A stretch of DNA of 64,000 nt from Terrabacter aerolatus (lineage in GTDB: Bacteria > Actinomycetota > Actinomycetes > Actinomycetales > Dermatophilaceae): NCBI RefSeq assembly GCF_007991735.1, contig NZ_BJYX01000001.1:1-64000 (forward strand), read 5' to 3'. The notes below the pieces were generated by a model that ran no database searches, had not been told where the DNA came from, and saw only the letters and a list, made by a program, of their open reading frames with translations. Positions within the stretch are counted from its first letter, which is position 1. Each line of letters starts with the position of its first letter. Both the position numbers and the translations under genes were made by a program. Shown here one piece after another: positions 8,944 to 16,687 of this stretch.

Positions 8944-9099
8944 TCAGGACTTGGGGCGCTTGAAGTAGGCAACGAGGCTCGTGCCGTCAGGACCGTTGAC
9001 GATCTGGACGAGCTCCCATCCGTCCGCCCCGAAGTTGTCGAGGATCTGCTTGGTGTTGTGGATCAGAAGTGGTGCGGTGAGGTATTCCCACTGGGTCAT
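8944..9099 (-). CDS. DUF4177 small protein
   Basis: A 51-residue protein (TQWEYLTAPLLIHNTKQ... GWELVQIVNG...YFKRP) of the DUF4177 family, corresponding to the small gene beside Rv3678c. The function is unknown. TAGGGT (minus strand, 9112-9107) lies 7 nt before the ATG, so it is probably a leaderless first gene of the ridA operon. Its ATG interlocks with the ATG of the divergent esterase (CATG at 9097-9100). Confidence 0.85.
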   Translation of the reverse strand: MTQWEYLTAPLLIHNTKQILDNFGADGWELVQIVNGPDGTSLVAYFKRPKS

Positions 9100-9943
9100 G
9101 GCCCTCACCCTACTCAGTGCGGGCACGGCTCTGGCGGGGTGCGCCGGTGAGGCCGGTGGCACGATGGCGCCCATGACGAGCAGCGCTTCGGCGACCCCCT
9201 CCGCGAGCACCTCGGCGGCGTCCACCCGTTCCTACGGCAGCGATCCGGCGCAGGTCTACGACGTCCTCCCGCCCGCCGCCGGCGCCCCTGCCGTGACGGG
9301 GACGGTCGTCGTCGTGCACGGCGGCTTCTGGCGCGCGCAGTACGACCGGGAGCACGCCCGGCCCGAGGCGGCGGCGTTCGCCGGAGCGGGTTACCACGTC
9401 GTCCTGGCGGAGTACCGCCGAGTCGGTATGCCGGGTGGCGGCGTCCCCGGGACCCTCGAGGACGTGCGCGACCTCCTCGCGTCGGTCTCCTCGCAGCCGG
9501 ACCTGCCCAAGCCCATCGTCCTCGTCGGCCACTCCGCCGGCGGCCAGCTCGTCGCCTGGGCCGCCGGGCAGCCGTGGGCGCGCGAGCGCGGCATCGTCGG
9601 GGTGGTCTCGCTGGCGGGGGTCGTCGACCTCGGCGCCGCGGACCGCCTGCACCTCGGCTCGGACGCGACGCGCGACTTCGTCGGGTCGGGCCCCGGCACC
9701 GCGGCCTGGACGTCCGCCGACCCGATGTCGACCCTGCCCCCGAAGGTCCCGGTGCGGCTCGTCAACGGCGCCGACGACGACACGGTGCCGCACGAGGTCG
9801 CCGACGCCTACGTGGCGCGGGCCAGGGCCGCCGGCGGCGACGTGACCGAGGACCTCGTCGCGGGCGCCGACCACTTCGCCGTCATCGACCCGACCACCCC
9901 CGCCTTCGCCCACGTCCTCACCGCCGTCCACTCCCTCCTCTGA
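9098..9943 (+). CDS. Alpha/beta hydrolase, probable lipoprotein esterase
   Basis: An esterase-like hydrolase of about 281 residues. The oxyanion motif is VVVHGGFW, the nucleophile elbow is GHSAGG, the acid is in NGADDDTVPHE and the histidine is in AGADHFAVID. It resembles BD-FAE/kynurenine-formamidase-type esterases. The N-terminus MALTLLSAGTALAGCAG ends in a lipobox (LAGC), followed by an S/T/A-rich linker, suggesting a surface lipoprotein. The signal lacks a basic n-region, so a GTG at 9077 (adding VRYSHWV) or an ATG at 9164/9173 (cytosolic form) are alternatives. The start abuts the divergent DUF4177 start. The gene is absent from the mycobacterial block, so it is an insertion here. Confidence 0.8.
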   Translation: MALTLLSAGTALAGCAGEAGGTMAPMTSSASATPSASTSAASTRSYGSDPAQVYDVLPPAAGAPAVTGTVVVVHGGFWRAQYDREHARPEAAAFAGAGYHVVLAEYRRVGMPGGGVPGTLEDVRDLLASVSSQPDLPKPIVLVGHSAGGQLVAWAAGQPWARERGIVGVVSLAGVVDLGAADRLHLGSDATRDFVGSGPGTAAWTSADPMSTLPPKVPVRLVNGADDDTVPHEVADAYVARARAAGGDVTEDLVAGADHFAVIDPTTPAFAHVLTAVHSLL

Positions 9944-9946
9944 CCC

Positions 9947-9993
9947 GGTTGAGGTAAACCCGCCGCAAGAACCACCGCGCGTCCACCTCAACC
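9947..9993. repeat. Inverted repeat, family B copy 2
   Basis: GGTTGAGGTAAACCCGC (9947-9963) faces GCGCGTCCACCTCAACC (9977-9993), 17 bp with three mismatches. It lies 4 bp after the esterase stop and before the AbiEi-like relic. Confidence 0.65.
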
Positions 9994-10089
9994 GCTCCGC
10001 GATCCACAGCCCCTCAGGCAACCTCCGGGATCTCCACATGTCGCGCGGGTGGCGAGCAACGTCGACCGCGGCCGCTGCAGGGTCGGTGC

Positions 10090-10630
10090 ATGAGATCCAG
10101 CCATCGCCGCGAGAGGGTCCGCGCCCTCGACCCACGGGGACTCGGCGTGGTCTCGCGCGCCGCACTACGGGCCAACGGGATCAGCGCCGCCGACGTGCGG
10201 GCCGAGGTGCAGGCCGGGAGGTGGACCACGCACGGTCTGCAGACGGTCGCCCTGCACACCAGGCCCCTGGGCCCGGACGAGCAGCTGTGGCGCGCCCTCT
10301 GGGAGACCGGCACCGACGTCGCAGCGTTGGACGGCGTCACCGCCCTGCTCGCCGCAGCGATCCGGGCCGCCCACTGGGCCGACTCCGACCGGCAGGCCGC
10401 GCTGCTGCTCGTCCTGCCCACCCAGCAGGGGCTCGTGCGGGCGGCTGACCTGCTGCAGACCGCCCGGAGCCTGGGGACTCACGCCCGTCCTCGACGCGCT
10501 GCGCCAGAACCGCGTGACGCTGTCGAGCGACACGGTCCTGCGCATCCCCAACGTGGGCCTCCGGCTGCACGAGGACGACTTCATGGACCAGGTCGCGCAG
10601 GCGCTTCGGCTGCGCGGTGGTCTGAGGTGA
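10090..10630 (+). pseudogene. AbiEi/DUF559-like gene remnant, deleted and frameshifted
   Basis: The start (MRSSHRRERVRALDPRGLGV, then ALRANGISAADVRAEVQAGR) is the winged-helix N-terminus common to AbiEi-type antitoxin-domain/DUF559 proteins of actinobacteria. After ...LDGVTALLAAAIRAAHWADS the middle part of the family is missing. SDRQAALLLVLPTQQGLVRA then resumes a later block, and frame 1 runs into an improbable R/P-rich tail. In another frame the true C-terminus is readable: DALRQNRVTLSSDTVLRIPN followed by VGLRL...QVAQALRLRGGLR, stopping at 10628-10630. The gene has therefore lost internal sequence and carries a frameshift near 10490. It is flanked by family B repeats at 9947 and 10618. 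Confidence 0.8.
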
Positions 10631-10666
10631 TCCACTGACGGAAGCCGCGGCGCGTTCACCTCGAAC
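10618..10666. repeat. Inverted repeat, family B copy 3 (degenerate)
   Basis: The right arm GGCGCGTTCACCTCGAAC (10649-10666) matches the family well. The left arm GTGGTCTGAGGTGATCC (from 10618) is degenerate and overlaps the stop of the relic gene. Confidence 0.5.
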
Positions 10667-10688
10667 GAGGACTCGGGGCGGCAGGTCC

Positions 10689-10694
10689 TAGGGT
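10689..10694 (+). promoter_or_regulatory. -10 TAGGGT, leaderless ArsA-type gene
   Basis: TAGGGT stands 7 nt before the GTG at 10702. The GGGAGG in between is too close to the start to act as a normal ribosome site. Confidence 0.5.
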
Positions 10695-10701
10695 GGGAGG
10701 C

Positions 10702-11730
10702 GTGACGACGGACTGGGCGCGGGCGCGGCTGCACGTCGTCACGGGCAAGGGCGGCACCGGCAAGACGACCGTCGCCTCCGCCATCGCGCTGGCGCTCGCG
10801 TCCAGCCCCGCCCACGTGCTCCTGACGGAGGTCGAGGGCCGCCAGGGCATCAGCCAGACCTTCGACGTGCCCCCGCTCGGCACCGAGGAGACCCGCATCG
10901 TCCGCCTCTCCGGCGGCGGGGAGGTGGTCGGCCTGTCGATCGACCCCAAGGCGGCCCTGCTCGAGTACCTCCAGATGTTCTACAAGCTCGGCCGCGCCGG
11001 ACGCCTGCTCGAGAAGTTCGGTGCCATCGACTTCGCGACGACCATCGCGCCGGGCGTTCGCGACGTGCTCCTCATCGGCAAGATCTACGAGGCCAACCGG
11101 CGCCGCCGCGACGGCAAGCACAAGGGCGACGCCGCCCCGGTCTACGACGGGATCGTCCTCGATGCCCCGCCGACGGGACGGATCGGGCGCTTCCTCTCCG
11201 TGAACTCCGAGGTGGCCGACCTCGCGCGTGTCGGCCCGATCGCCTCGCAGGCCGGCTCGATCACCCGGCTGCTCCAGTCGGACCAGACCGTGGTGCACGT
11301 CGTGACGCTCCTCGAGGAGATGCCCGTGCAGGAGACCCTCGAGTCGATCGACGAGCTGCGCGACAAGGGGCTGCACCCGGGCGCCGTCATCGTCAACATG
11401 GTGCGCGAGCCGCTCCTCGACGACGTCGCCCTCGACCAGGCCCGCGAGGGCCGCCTGCACAAGGCGTCGATCCGCACCCAGCTGACCGAGGCCGGGGTCA
11501 GCGCGACGCCCGAGCTCGTCGACGGGTTGCTCGAGGAGGCCCGCGACCACGCCGAGCGCATCGACCTGGAGCGCGAGCAGCTCGCGCTCCTCGAGGCCAC
11601 GGGGCTGCCCATCGTGCAGCTGCCCGCACTGGCGACGGGCGTCGACTCCGGGTCGGTGCGCGAGCTCGCCGACCTCCTCGTGCCGCTCTTCGTGGGCCAC
11701 GAGGACACCGACGACCGGGTCCGGGCATGA
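10702..11730 (+). CDS. ArsA/GET3-like ATPase, first of pair (Rv3679-like)
   Basis: An ArsA/Get3-family P-loop ATPase of 342 residues. The deviant Walker A is VVTGKGGTGKTTVASAIALA, the switch II is VLDAPPTGRIGRFLSV, and the C-terminal half is helical. In mycobacteria the Rv3679-Rv3680 pair forms a heteromeric ATPase linked to envelope and stress tolerance. This gene overlaps the second ATPase gene (ATGA) and lies before whiB4 and ponA2 as in M. tuberculosis. The GTG at 10702 is chosen for its spacing from TAGGGT; the GTG at 10693 is in frame but overlaps that hexamer. It is unlikely to be an arsenite pump, since no ars genes are nearby. Confidence 0.92.
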   Translation: MTTDWARARLHVVTGKGGTGKTTVASAIALALASSPAHVLLTEVEGRQGISQTFDVPPLGTEETRIVRLSGGGEVVGLSIDPKAALLEYLQMFYKLGRAGRLLEKFGAIDFATTIAPGVRDVLLIGKIYEANRRRRDGKHKGDAAPVYDGIVLDAPPTGRIGRFLSVNSEVADLARVGPIASQAGSITRLLQSDQTVVHVVTLLEEMPVQETLESIDELRDKGLHPGAVIVNMVREPLLDDVALDQAREGRLHKASIRTQLTEAGVSATPELVDGLLEEARDHAERIDLEREQLALLEATGLPIVQLPALATGVDSGSVRELADLLVPLFVGHEDTDDRVRA

Positions 11731-12902
11731 GTCCGCGCGCCGTCGCGAGCGCGGCGCCCCGGCTCGAGGTCGACGCCCTCATCGACGACCCCCGCACCCA
11801 GATCGTCGTCTGCTGCGGCTCCGGCGGCGTCGGCAAGACGACGACGGCCGCAGCCCTCGCCCTGCGCGCCGCGGAGTCCGGTCGCAACGTCGTCGTCCTC
11901 ACCATCGACCCGGCCCGCCGCCTCGCCCAGTCGCTCGGCCTCACCGAGCTCGACAACACCCCGCGCCCGGTGACCGACATCGACGCGTCGGCCGGCGGCA
12001 GCCTCCACGCGATGATGCTCGACATGAAGCGGACCTTCGACGAGGTCGTCATCGCCCACTCCGAGCCCGACAAGGCCGACCAGATCCTCGCGAACCCCTT
12101 CTACCAGGCCGTCAGCAGCTCCTTCGCCGGCACGCAGGAGTACATGGCGATGGAGAAGCTCGGCCAGCTCAAGGCGAGCGCCGGCACCGCCGACGCCCCG
12201 TGGGACCTCATCATCGTCGACACCCCGCCGTCACGGTCGGCGCTCGACTTCCTCGACGCCCCGAACCGGCTCGGCAGCTTCCTCGACGGCCGTTTCATCC
12301 GGCTCATGACGGCGCCGGCCAAGGCGGGCGGGCGCGCGGGGCTCAAGGTCTTCGGTGTCGGGGTGCAGCTCGTGACGTCGACGATGACGAAGATCCTCGG
12401 GGGCCAGATGCTCACCGACGTCCAGACGTTCGTCAACGCGCTCGACACGATGTTCGGCGGCTTCCGCGAACGCGCCGACGAGACCTACCGGCTGCTCTCC
12501 GAGGACGGCACGGCCTTCCTCGTCGTCGCGGCACCGGAGCGGGACGCGTTGCGCGAGGCGTCGTACTTCGTCGACCGCCTGGAAGCCGACGGTATGCCGT
12601 TGGCCGGGCTCGTCGTCAACCGCATCGGGCGCGTCTCGGCCACCGGGGTCACCCCGGCGCGAGCACTGGCCGCCGCAGAGTCGCTCGAGGACGGGGGCGG
12701 ACCCCGGTCGGCGTCCAACGCCGCCGGCCTGCTCCGGCTCCATGCATCGCTCGTGCGCACGGCCGAGCGACAGCGCGAGCTGGCCGACCGCTTCTCACGG
12801 TCACACCCCGGCATACCCGTGGTGCAGGTGCCGGCGCTCGGACGTGACGTCCACGACCTCGACGGGCTCCGCGAGATCGGGCACGCGCTCGCGGGGTCGT
12901 GA
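11727..12902 (+). CDS. ArsA/GET3-like ATPase, second of pair (Rv3680-like)
   Basis: A 391-residue partner of the preceding ATPase. Walker A is CCGSGGVGKTTTAAALAL. The NTPase aspartates are visible in LTIDPARRLAQSLGL and IIVDTPPSRSALDFLDAP. The central region KAGGRAGLKVFGVGVQLVTS resembles the hydrophobic client-binding helices of this family. The ATG overlaps the upstream TGA, so stoichiometric co-translation is expected. It converges on whiB4 with a 90-bp gap in which I see no clear terminator. Confidence 0.92.
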   Translation: MSPRAVASAAPRLEVDALIDDPRTQIVVCCGSGGVGKTTTAAALALRAAESGRNVVVLTIDPARRLAQSLGLTELDNTPRPVTDIDASAGGSLHAMMLDMKRTFDEVVIAHSEPDKADQILANPFYQAVSSSFAGTQEYMAMEKLGQLKASAGTADAPWDLIIVDTPPSRSALDFLDAPNRLGSFLDGRFIRLMTAPAKAGGRAGLKVFGVGVQLVTSTMTKILGGQMLTDVQTFVNALDTMFGGFRERADETYRLLSEDGTAFLVVAAPERDALREASYFVDRLEADGMPLAGLVVNRIGRVSATGVTPARALAAAESLEDGGGPRSASNAAGLLRLHASLVRTAERQRELADRFSRSHPGIPVVQVPALGRDVHDLDGLREIGHALAGS

Positions 12903-12992
12903 CGCACCCGGTGGGTGGTCACGGCCCCGTGGACGTGTGACGGTTCTTCGAAGGACGCGGTGCGACCGGGAGCCGGCCGCAGTGACGTCGGT

Positions 12993-13295
12993 TCAGTCGT
13001 GCTTGACCTGAGAGGCCATGCCTGCCCGGAGGGCCGACTTCCACGACGTGATGTCCGGCCGCTTGCGCAGCAGGGCGCGGCGCTCACGCTCGGTCATGCC
13101 GCCCCAGACACCGAACTCGGTTCGGTTGTCGAGGGCCTCGGCGAGACACTGCGCGAGCACGGGGCACGTCTTGCAGACGGCCTTCGCGTCGTGCTGGGCC
13201 TTGCCCCGGACGAACAGCGCATCGGGATCCGTGCCGGAACAGCTGGCCTGACTGGCCCACTCGTCCACCCACGTGTCCACCACGACAGCACTCAT
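12993..13295 (-). CDS. whiB4: WhiB4-like iron-sulfur regulator
   Basis: A Wbl-family protein of about 100 residues. The four cluster cysteines are ASC, then CKTCPVLAQC (C-x2-C-x5-C), followed by the GVWGGMTERERRALLRKRP turn and basic helix. LFVRGKAQ and the location between the ArsA pair and ponA2 match Rv3681c (WhiB4), a redox-responsive regulator in mycobacteria. The ATG at 13295 is preferred because GGAGGGG lies 7 nt upstream; an ATG two codons earlier sits too close to it. Confidence 0.93.
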   Translation of the reverse strand: MSAVVVDTWVDEWASQASCSGTDPDALFVRGKAQHDAKAVCKTCPVLAQCLAEALDNRTEFGVWGGMTERERRALLRKRPDITSWKSALRAGMASQVKHD

Positions 13296-13453
13296 TTTCA
13301 TTCCCCTCCCCGCTCGGCACCTCCCATGACACCGAGCAGACCCGGACCGTCCCACCGGTCCCGATCAAGTGGACCCCCCTAAGGCCCAAACGAGACATTA
13401 CGAGCGCTGAGCCCGGTTCCGACATAGCCTCTATGGACCATTTAGTTGAGGAG

Positions 13454-13465
13454 GTGACTAGTCAC
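13454..13465. promoter_or_regulatory. 12-bp palindrome in the whiB4-ponA2 spacer
   Basis: GTGACTAGTCAC is a perfect 12-bp palindrome in the 296-bp divergent spacer, 126 bp before ponA2 and 158 bp before whiB4. The spacer is richer in A/T than its surroundings and holds no convincing gene. It could be an operator for either gene; the regulator is unknown. Confidence 0.4.
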
Positions 13466-13578
13466 TTCCTGCGTGGTGCCCTGGCCATCAGTGAGTCGAG
13501 ACACTCCCGCGATACATCGGGGACGAGCGGCGCGAGTCTCGGTGGCCGCGCAAACCCGGTGGCCATAGAGTGAGCGGT

Positions 13579-13584
13579 TACCCT
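13579..13584 (+). promoter_or_regulatory. -10 TACCCT, leaderless ponA2
   Basis: TACCCT lies 7 nt before the ATG of the penicillin-binding protein gene, and no ribosome site intervenes. Confidence 0.5.
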
Positions 13585-13591
13585 AAGGCCC

Positions 13592-16012
13592 ATGTCTTCA
13601 CGCACTACCTCGATCGGCGGGGTCATCAGCCTGCTCGGCGCATTCCTCGCGTCCGCGCTCGTGCTCGGCCTGCTCGCCGCCGGCCTGGTGATGCCCGCAG
13701 TGGGCGCCACGGGCGCCCTCGCACGCAGCGGTGTCGACGTCTTCAACGACCTGCCCAGCGAGTTCACGACCGACCCGCTGGCCCAGACCTCGCGCATCCT
13801 GGCCGCCGACGGCTCCGTCATCGCGACGCCCCAGGAGCAGAACCGCACCGTCGTGCCGCTGAACAAGATCGCACCGATCATGCGCGAGGCGCAGGTGGCG
13901 ATCGAGGACCACCGCTTCTACGACCACGGCGGCGTCGACCTGCAGGGCGTGATGCGTGCAGCTATCTCCAACCTCCGCAGCGGCGCGACCACCTCGGGAG
14001 CCTCGTCGCTTACGCAGCAGTACGTGAAGATCTCGCTGCAGTACTCCGCGCTCAGCTCCGGCAACAAGGAGGCGGCGGCCGCAGCGGTCAAGAAGGACTA
14101 CATGCGCAAGCTCAAGGAGCTGAAGTACGCCATCACGCTCGAGAAGAAGCTGAGCAAGGACCAGATCCTCGAGGGCTACCTCAACCTCGTCTACTACGGC
14201 GACCGCGCCTACGGCGTCGAGGCGGCTTCGCAGCACTACTTCAGCATCCCGGCCAGCAAGCTCAGCCTGTCGCAGGCCGCGCTGCTCGCCGGCCTGACGC
14301 AGAACCCGGGCACGACCGACCCGGTCAACTTCCCCAAGCGGGCCCTGGCCCGGCGTGACGTCGTGCTCGACCGCATGCACGAGCTCGGCCGGATCACCGA
14401 CAAGCAGTGGCAGGACGCCAAGAAGCGCACCCTCAAGCAGGACATGCGGGTCTCGCAGCCCAAGAGCACGTGCCTCTCCTCGCCCTACCCGTACTGGTGC
14501 GACTTCATCGTCGGCTACGCCCTGACGATGCCCCAGCTCGGCAAGACGCTCGAGGAGCGCAAGCGGGTGCTCTACCGCGGCGGCGTGACCATCCAGACGA
14601 CCCTCGACCCGCGCATCCAGAACATCGCGCAGCTCGAGCTGACCAAGAAGGTGCCGATCGGCGACCCCTCGCGCGTCGGCGCCGCGGCCTACGTCACCGA
14701 CCCCAACACCGGCAAGGTGCTCGCGTTCGCGCAGAACACCACGTACACCGTCGACAAGGAGTCGTCGGGCAAGACCGGCATCAACTGGGCCCTGGACCAG
14801 CGCTGGGGTGGGTCGGGCGGCTTCCAGTTCGGCTCGACGGCCAAGGCCTTCGCGCTCGTCACGGCCATGGAGTCGGGGATGAAGCTCGACGCGAGCGTCA
14901 ACGCCAAGCAGGCCGGCAACGGCCACATGGCGGCCTACGAGCCCAAGGACTTCCCCGGCGGCTGTGGACCGGGCAGCACGTGGGACGTCGACAACGACAC
15001 GTACTGGCCGGGCGGCAGCATCAGCCTGATGAAGGCGACCGCCCTGTCGACCAACACGGCGTTCGTCGCCCTCGCCCAGCAGCTCGGCGGCTGCAAGGTG
15101 CGTGACACGATGCTCCGCCTCGGCCTGCACCAGTCCGACGGCCAGCCGGTCGGCAAGTACGCGCCCCAGTACATCCTCGGAGCCTCGGACGTGTCCCCGC
15201 AGGGCGTCGCCCAGGCCTACGGCGTGCTGGCGGCCGACGGCAAGAAGTGCTCGATGCTGGCGGTCACCAAGGTGACCCAGGGCAACAAGGTCATCGCCGA
15301 GCCGAAGTCGTCGTGCACCCAGGTCGTCGACCCGGACGTCGTCCACGCGACCGACAAGTTCCTGCAGTACAACATGACGAACGGGTCCGGCATCCGCAAC
15401 CAGCTCGACGGCGGCGCCCGCCCGTCGGCCGGCAAGACGGGAACGGCCAACAACAACAACGAGTCGTGGTTCGTCGGCTACACCCGTCAGCTCGCGACCG
15501 CCGTCTGGGTCGGTACGCCCTACGACCCGATCAGCCGCGTCATGAAGAACGTCACCGTCGGCGGCACGTTCTACCCCGTCATGCACGGTGCCGCGATCGC
15601 CGCACCGATCTGGAAGGGCATCATGAACGGCGCCCTCCAGGACCAGCCGATCGTCCCCTTCGCCGACCCGTCGGCGAAGTTCACGACCGGGGCGTCCCCG
15701 AACACGCCGGGGTCCATCCCCAGCGTCACGGGCATGTCGGTGAACCAGGCCATCGCGGCGCTGCAGTCCGCCGGCTACCCCGCCGGCGTCGGCGGCACGA
15801 TGAGCTCGGGGGTGCCGAGCGGGCTCGTGGCCGGCACCTCGCCGTACGGCAACGCGCCGAGCGGCACCTTCATCACGATCTACACCTCACGAGGCGCTGA
15901 CCGACAACCGCTGCCCCAGCAGACGCCGACGACCGTGGTCCCACCCGCCGGGGGCGGGAACGGCAACGGAGGCGGCAACGGCAAGCCCACCAAGCCACCA
16001 GGGCGCGGTTGA
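13592..16012 (+). CDS. ponA2: Bifunctional penicillin-binding protein (PonA2-like, PASTA)
   Basis: A class A PBP of 806 residues, colinear with Rv3682, polymerising and cross-linking peptidoglycan outside the membrane. One N-terminal membrane helix spans about 8-38. The GT51 glycosyltransferase has catalytic Glu105 in EDHRFYDHGG and SGASSLTQQYVK. The transpeptidase has S415-TAK, S486-TN and K615-TG motifs. One PASTA domain (about 710-770) and a proline/glycine tail end the protein. A perfect hairpin terminates it at 16042-16076. The promoter appears leaderless. Confidence 0.95.
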   Translation: MSSRTTSIGGVISLLGAFLASALVLGLLAAGLVMPAVGATGALARSGVDVFNDLPSEFTTDPLAQTSRILAADGSVIATPQEQNRTVVPLNKIAPIMREAQVAIEDHRFYDHGGVDLQGVMRAAISNLRSGATTSGASSLTQQYVKISLQYSALSSGNKEAAAAAVKKDYMRKLKELKYAITLEKKLSKDQILEGYLNLVYYGDRAYGVEAASQHYFSIPASKLSLSQAALLAGLTQNPGTTDPVNFPKRALARRDVVLDRMHELGRITDKQWQDAKKRTLKQDMRVSQPKSTCLSSPYPYWCDFIVGYALTMPQLGKTLEERKRVLYRGGVTIQTTLDPRIQNIAQLELTKKVPIGDPSRVGAAAYVTDPNTGKVLAFAQNTTYTVDKESSGKTGINWALDQRWGGSGGFQFGSTAKAFALVTAMESGMKLDASVNAKQAGNGHMAAYEPKDFPGGCGPGSTWDVDNDTYWPGGSISLMKATALSTNTAFVALAQQLGGCKVRDTMLRLGLHQSDGQPVGKYAPQYILGASDVSPQGVAQAYGVLAADGKKCSMLAVTKVTQGNKVIAEPKSSCTQVVDPDVVHATDKFLQYNMTNGSGIRNQLDGGARPSAGKTGTANNNNESWFVGYTRQLATAVWVGTPYDPISRVMKNVTVGGTFYPVMHGAAIAAPIWKGIMNGALQDQPIVPFADPSAKFTTGASPNTPGSIPSVTGMSVNQAIAALQSAGYPAGVGGTMSSGVPSGLVAGTSPYGNAPSGTFITIYTSRGADRQPLPQQTPTTVVPPAGGGNGNGGGNGKPTKPPGRG

Positions 16013-16041
16013 CGCCCGGCGAGCCCTGAGGCGAGCCCATG

Positions 16042-16076
16042 ACGAAGGCCCGACGCGATCCGCGTCGGGCCTTCGT
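16042..16076. terminator. Terminator between ponA2 and yqeY
   Basis: ACGAAGGCCCGACGCG (16042-16057) and CGCGTCGGGCCTTCGT (16061-16076) form a perfect 16-bp stem with a 3-nt loop between convergent genes, so it can serve both. It has no U tract, as is usual at this GC content. Confidence 0.8.
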
Positions 16077-16141
16077 CGTGGGCGGCCGACCCACCCGCCG
16101 GAAGGCGTCGCCCCGGCAAGAGCCGGGGGCCAGCCCGGTGG

Positions 16142-16597
16142 TCAGCCGGCGAGGACGCGGCGCACGATGGCGGCGACGCGGCCACCCTCCGCCCGTCCCG
16201 CGACGGCAGCGTTGGCCGCCTTCATCGCGAGGCCCATCTGCGGCATACCGCTGGCTCCGGAGGCCGTGACGGCCTCACGGACGATCGCCTCGAGCTCGTC
16301 GTCGCCGAGCTGCCGGGGCAGGTAGGCCTCGAGGACGGCGAGCTCCGCCTCCTCCTTGCCCGCGAGCTCCGGACGACCGGCGCCGGTGTAGGCCTCGGCC
16401 GCCTCGCGGCGCTTCTTGGCCTCCTTGGTCAGGACCTTGAGCACGTCGTCGTCGGTGAGCTCACGGTGCTCCTTGCCGGCGACCTCCTCGTTGGTGACGG
16501 CCGTCAGCGCCATCCGCAGCGAGCCGGCGCGGACCTGGTCGCGCTCGCGCATGGCGGTCGTGAGGTCGGACTGCAGCTGCTGCTTCAGGGTGCTCAT
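16142..16597 (-). CDS. GatB/YqeY domain protein
   Basis: A 151-residue YqeY-family protein (related to the tail domain of GatB), with the hallmarks VLTKEAKKRREAAEAY, EEAELAVLEAYLPRQL and the glycine-rich helix-turn end. The family is thought to contact tRNA; its role is not established. CAGACT (16609-16604, minus strand) lies 6 nt upstream of the ATG, so it may be leaderless. Confidence 0.9.
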   Translation of the reverse strand: MSTLKQQLQSDLTTAMRERDQVRAGSLRMALTAVTNEEVAGKEHRELTDDDVLKVLTKEAKKRREAAEAYTGAGRPELAGKEEAELAVLEAYLPRQLGDDELEAIVREAVTASGASGMPQMGLAMKAANAAVAGRAEGGRVAAIVRRVLAG

Positions 16598-16628
16598 GGG
16601 AGCAGTCTGTCAGGTCGTCCACGCGAGC

Positions 16629-16671
16629 CCCGACCGGTTAGTCGGGCCTCGCGTCCGACGAACCGGTCGGG
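16629..16671. promoter_or_regulatory. Inverted repeat between yqeY and the phosphoesterase
   Basis: CCCGACCGGTT (16629-16639) and AACCGGTCGGG (16661-16671) are perfect 11-bp arms around an internal smaller dyad. They fill the 90-bp divergent spacer, ending 17 bp before the phosphoesterase ATG. Operator or repeat element; undecided. Confidence 0.4.
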
Positions 16672-16687
16672 TGCGAGGATGGGGCCC

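Noticed and set aside
10090-10630. Active AbiE-type abortive-infection antitoxin
   Set aside because: No AbiEii toxin is present and the gene is deleted and frameshifted.
10702-12902. Arsenite-efflux ArsA genes
   Set aside because: No arsB, arsC or arsR nearby. Position and pairing match the mycobacterial Rv3679-Rv3680 complex.
13598-15586. 662-residue open frame antisense to ponA2
   Set aside because: A codon-position shadow at high GC. The sense strand has full PBP domains and catalytic motifs; the antisense product has no domain and an H/R/V/D-rich composition.
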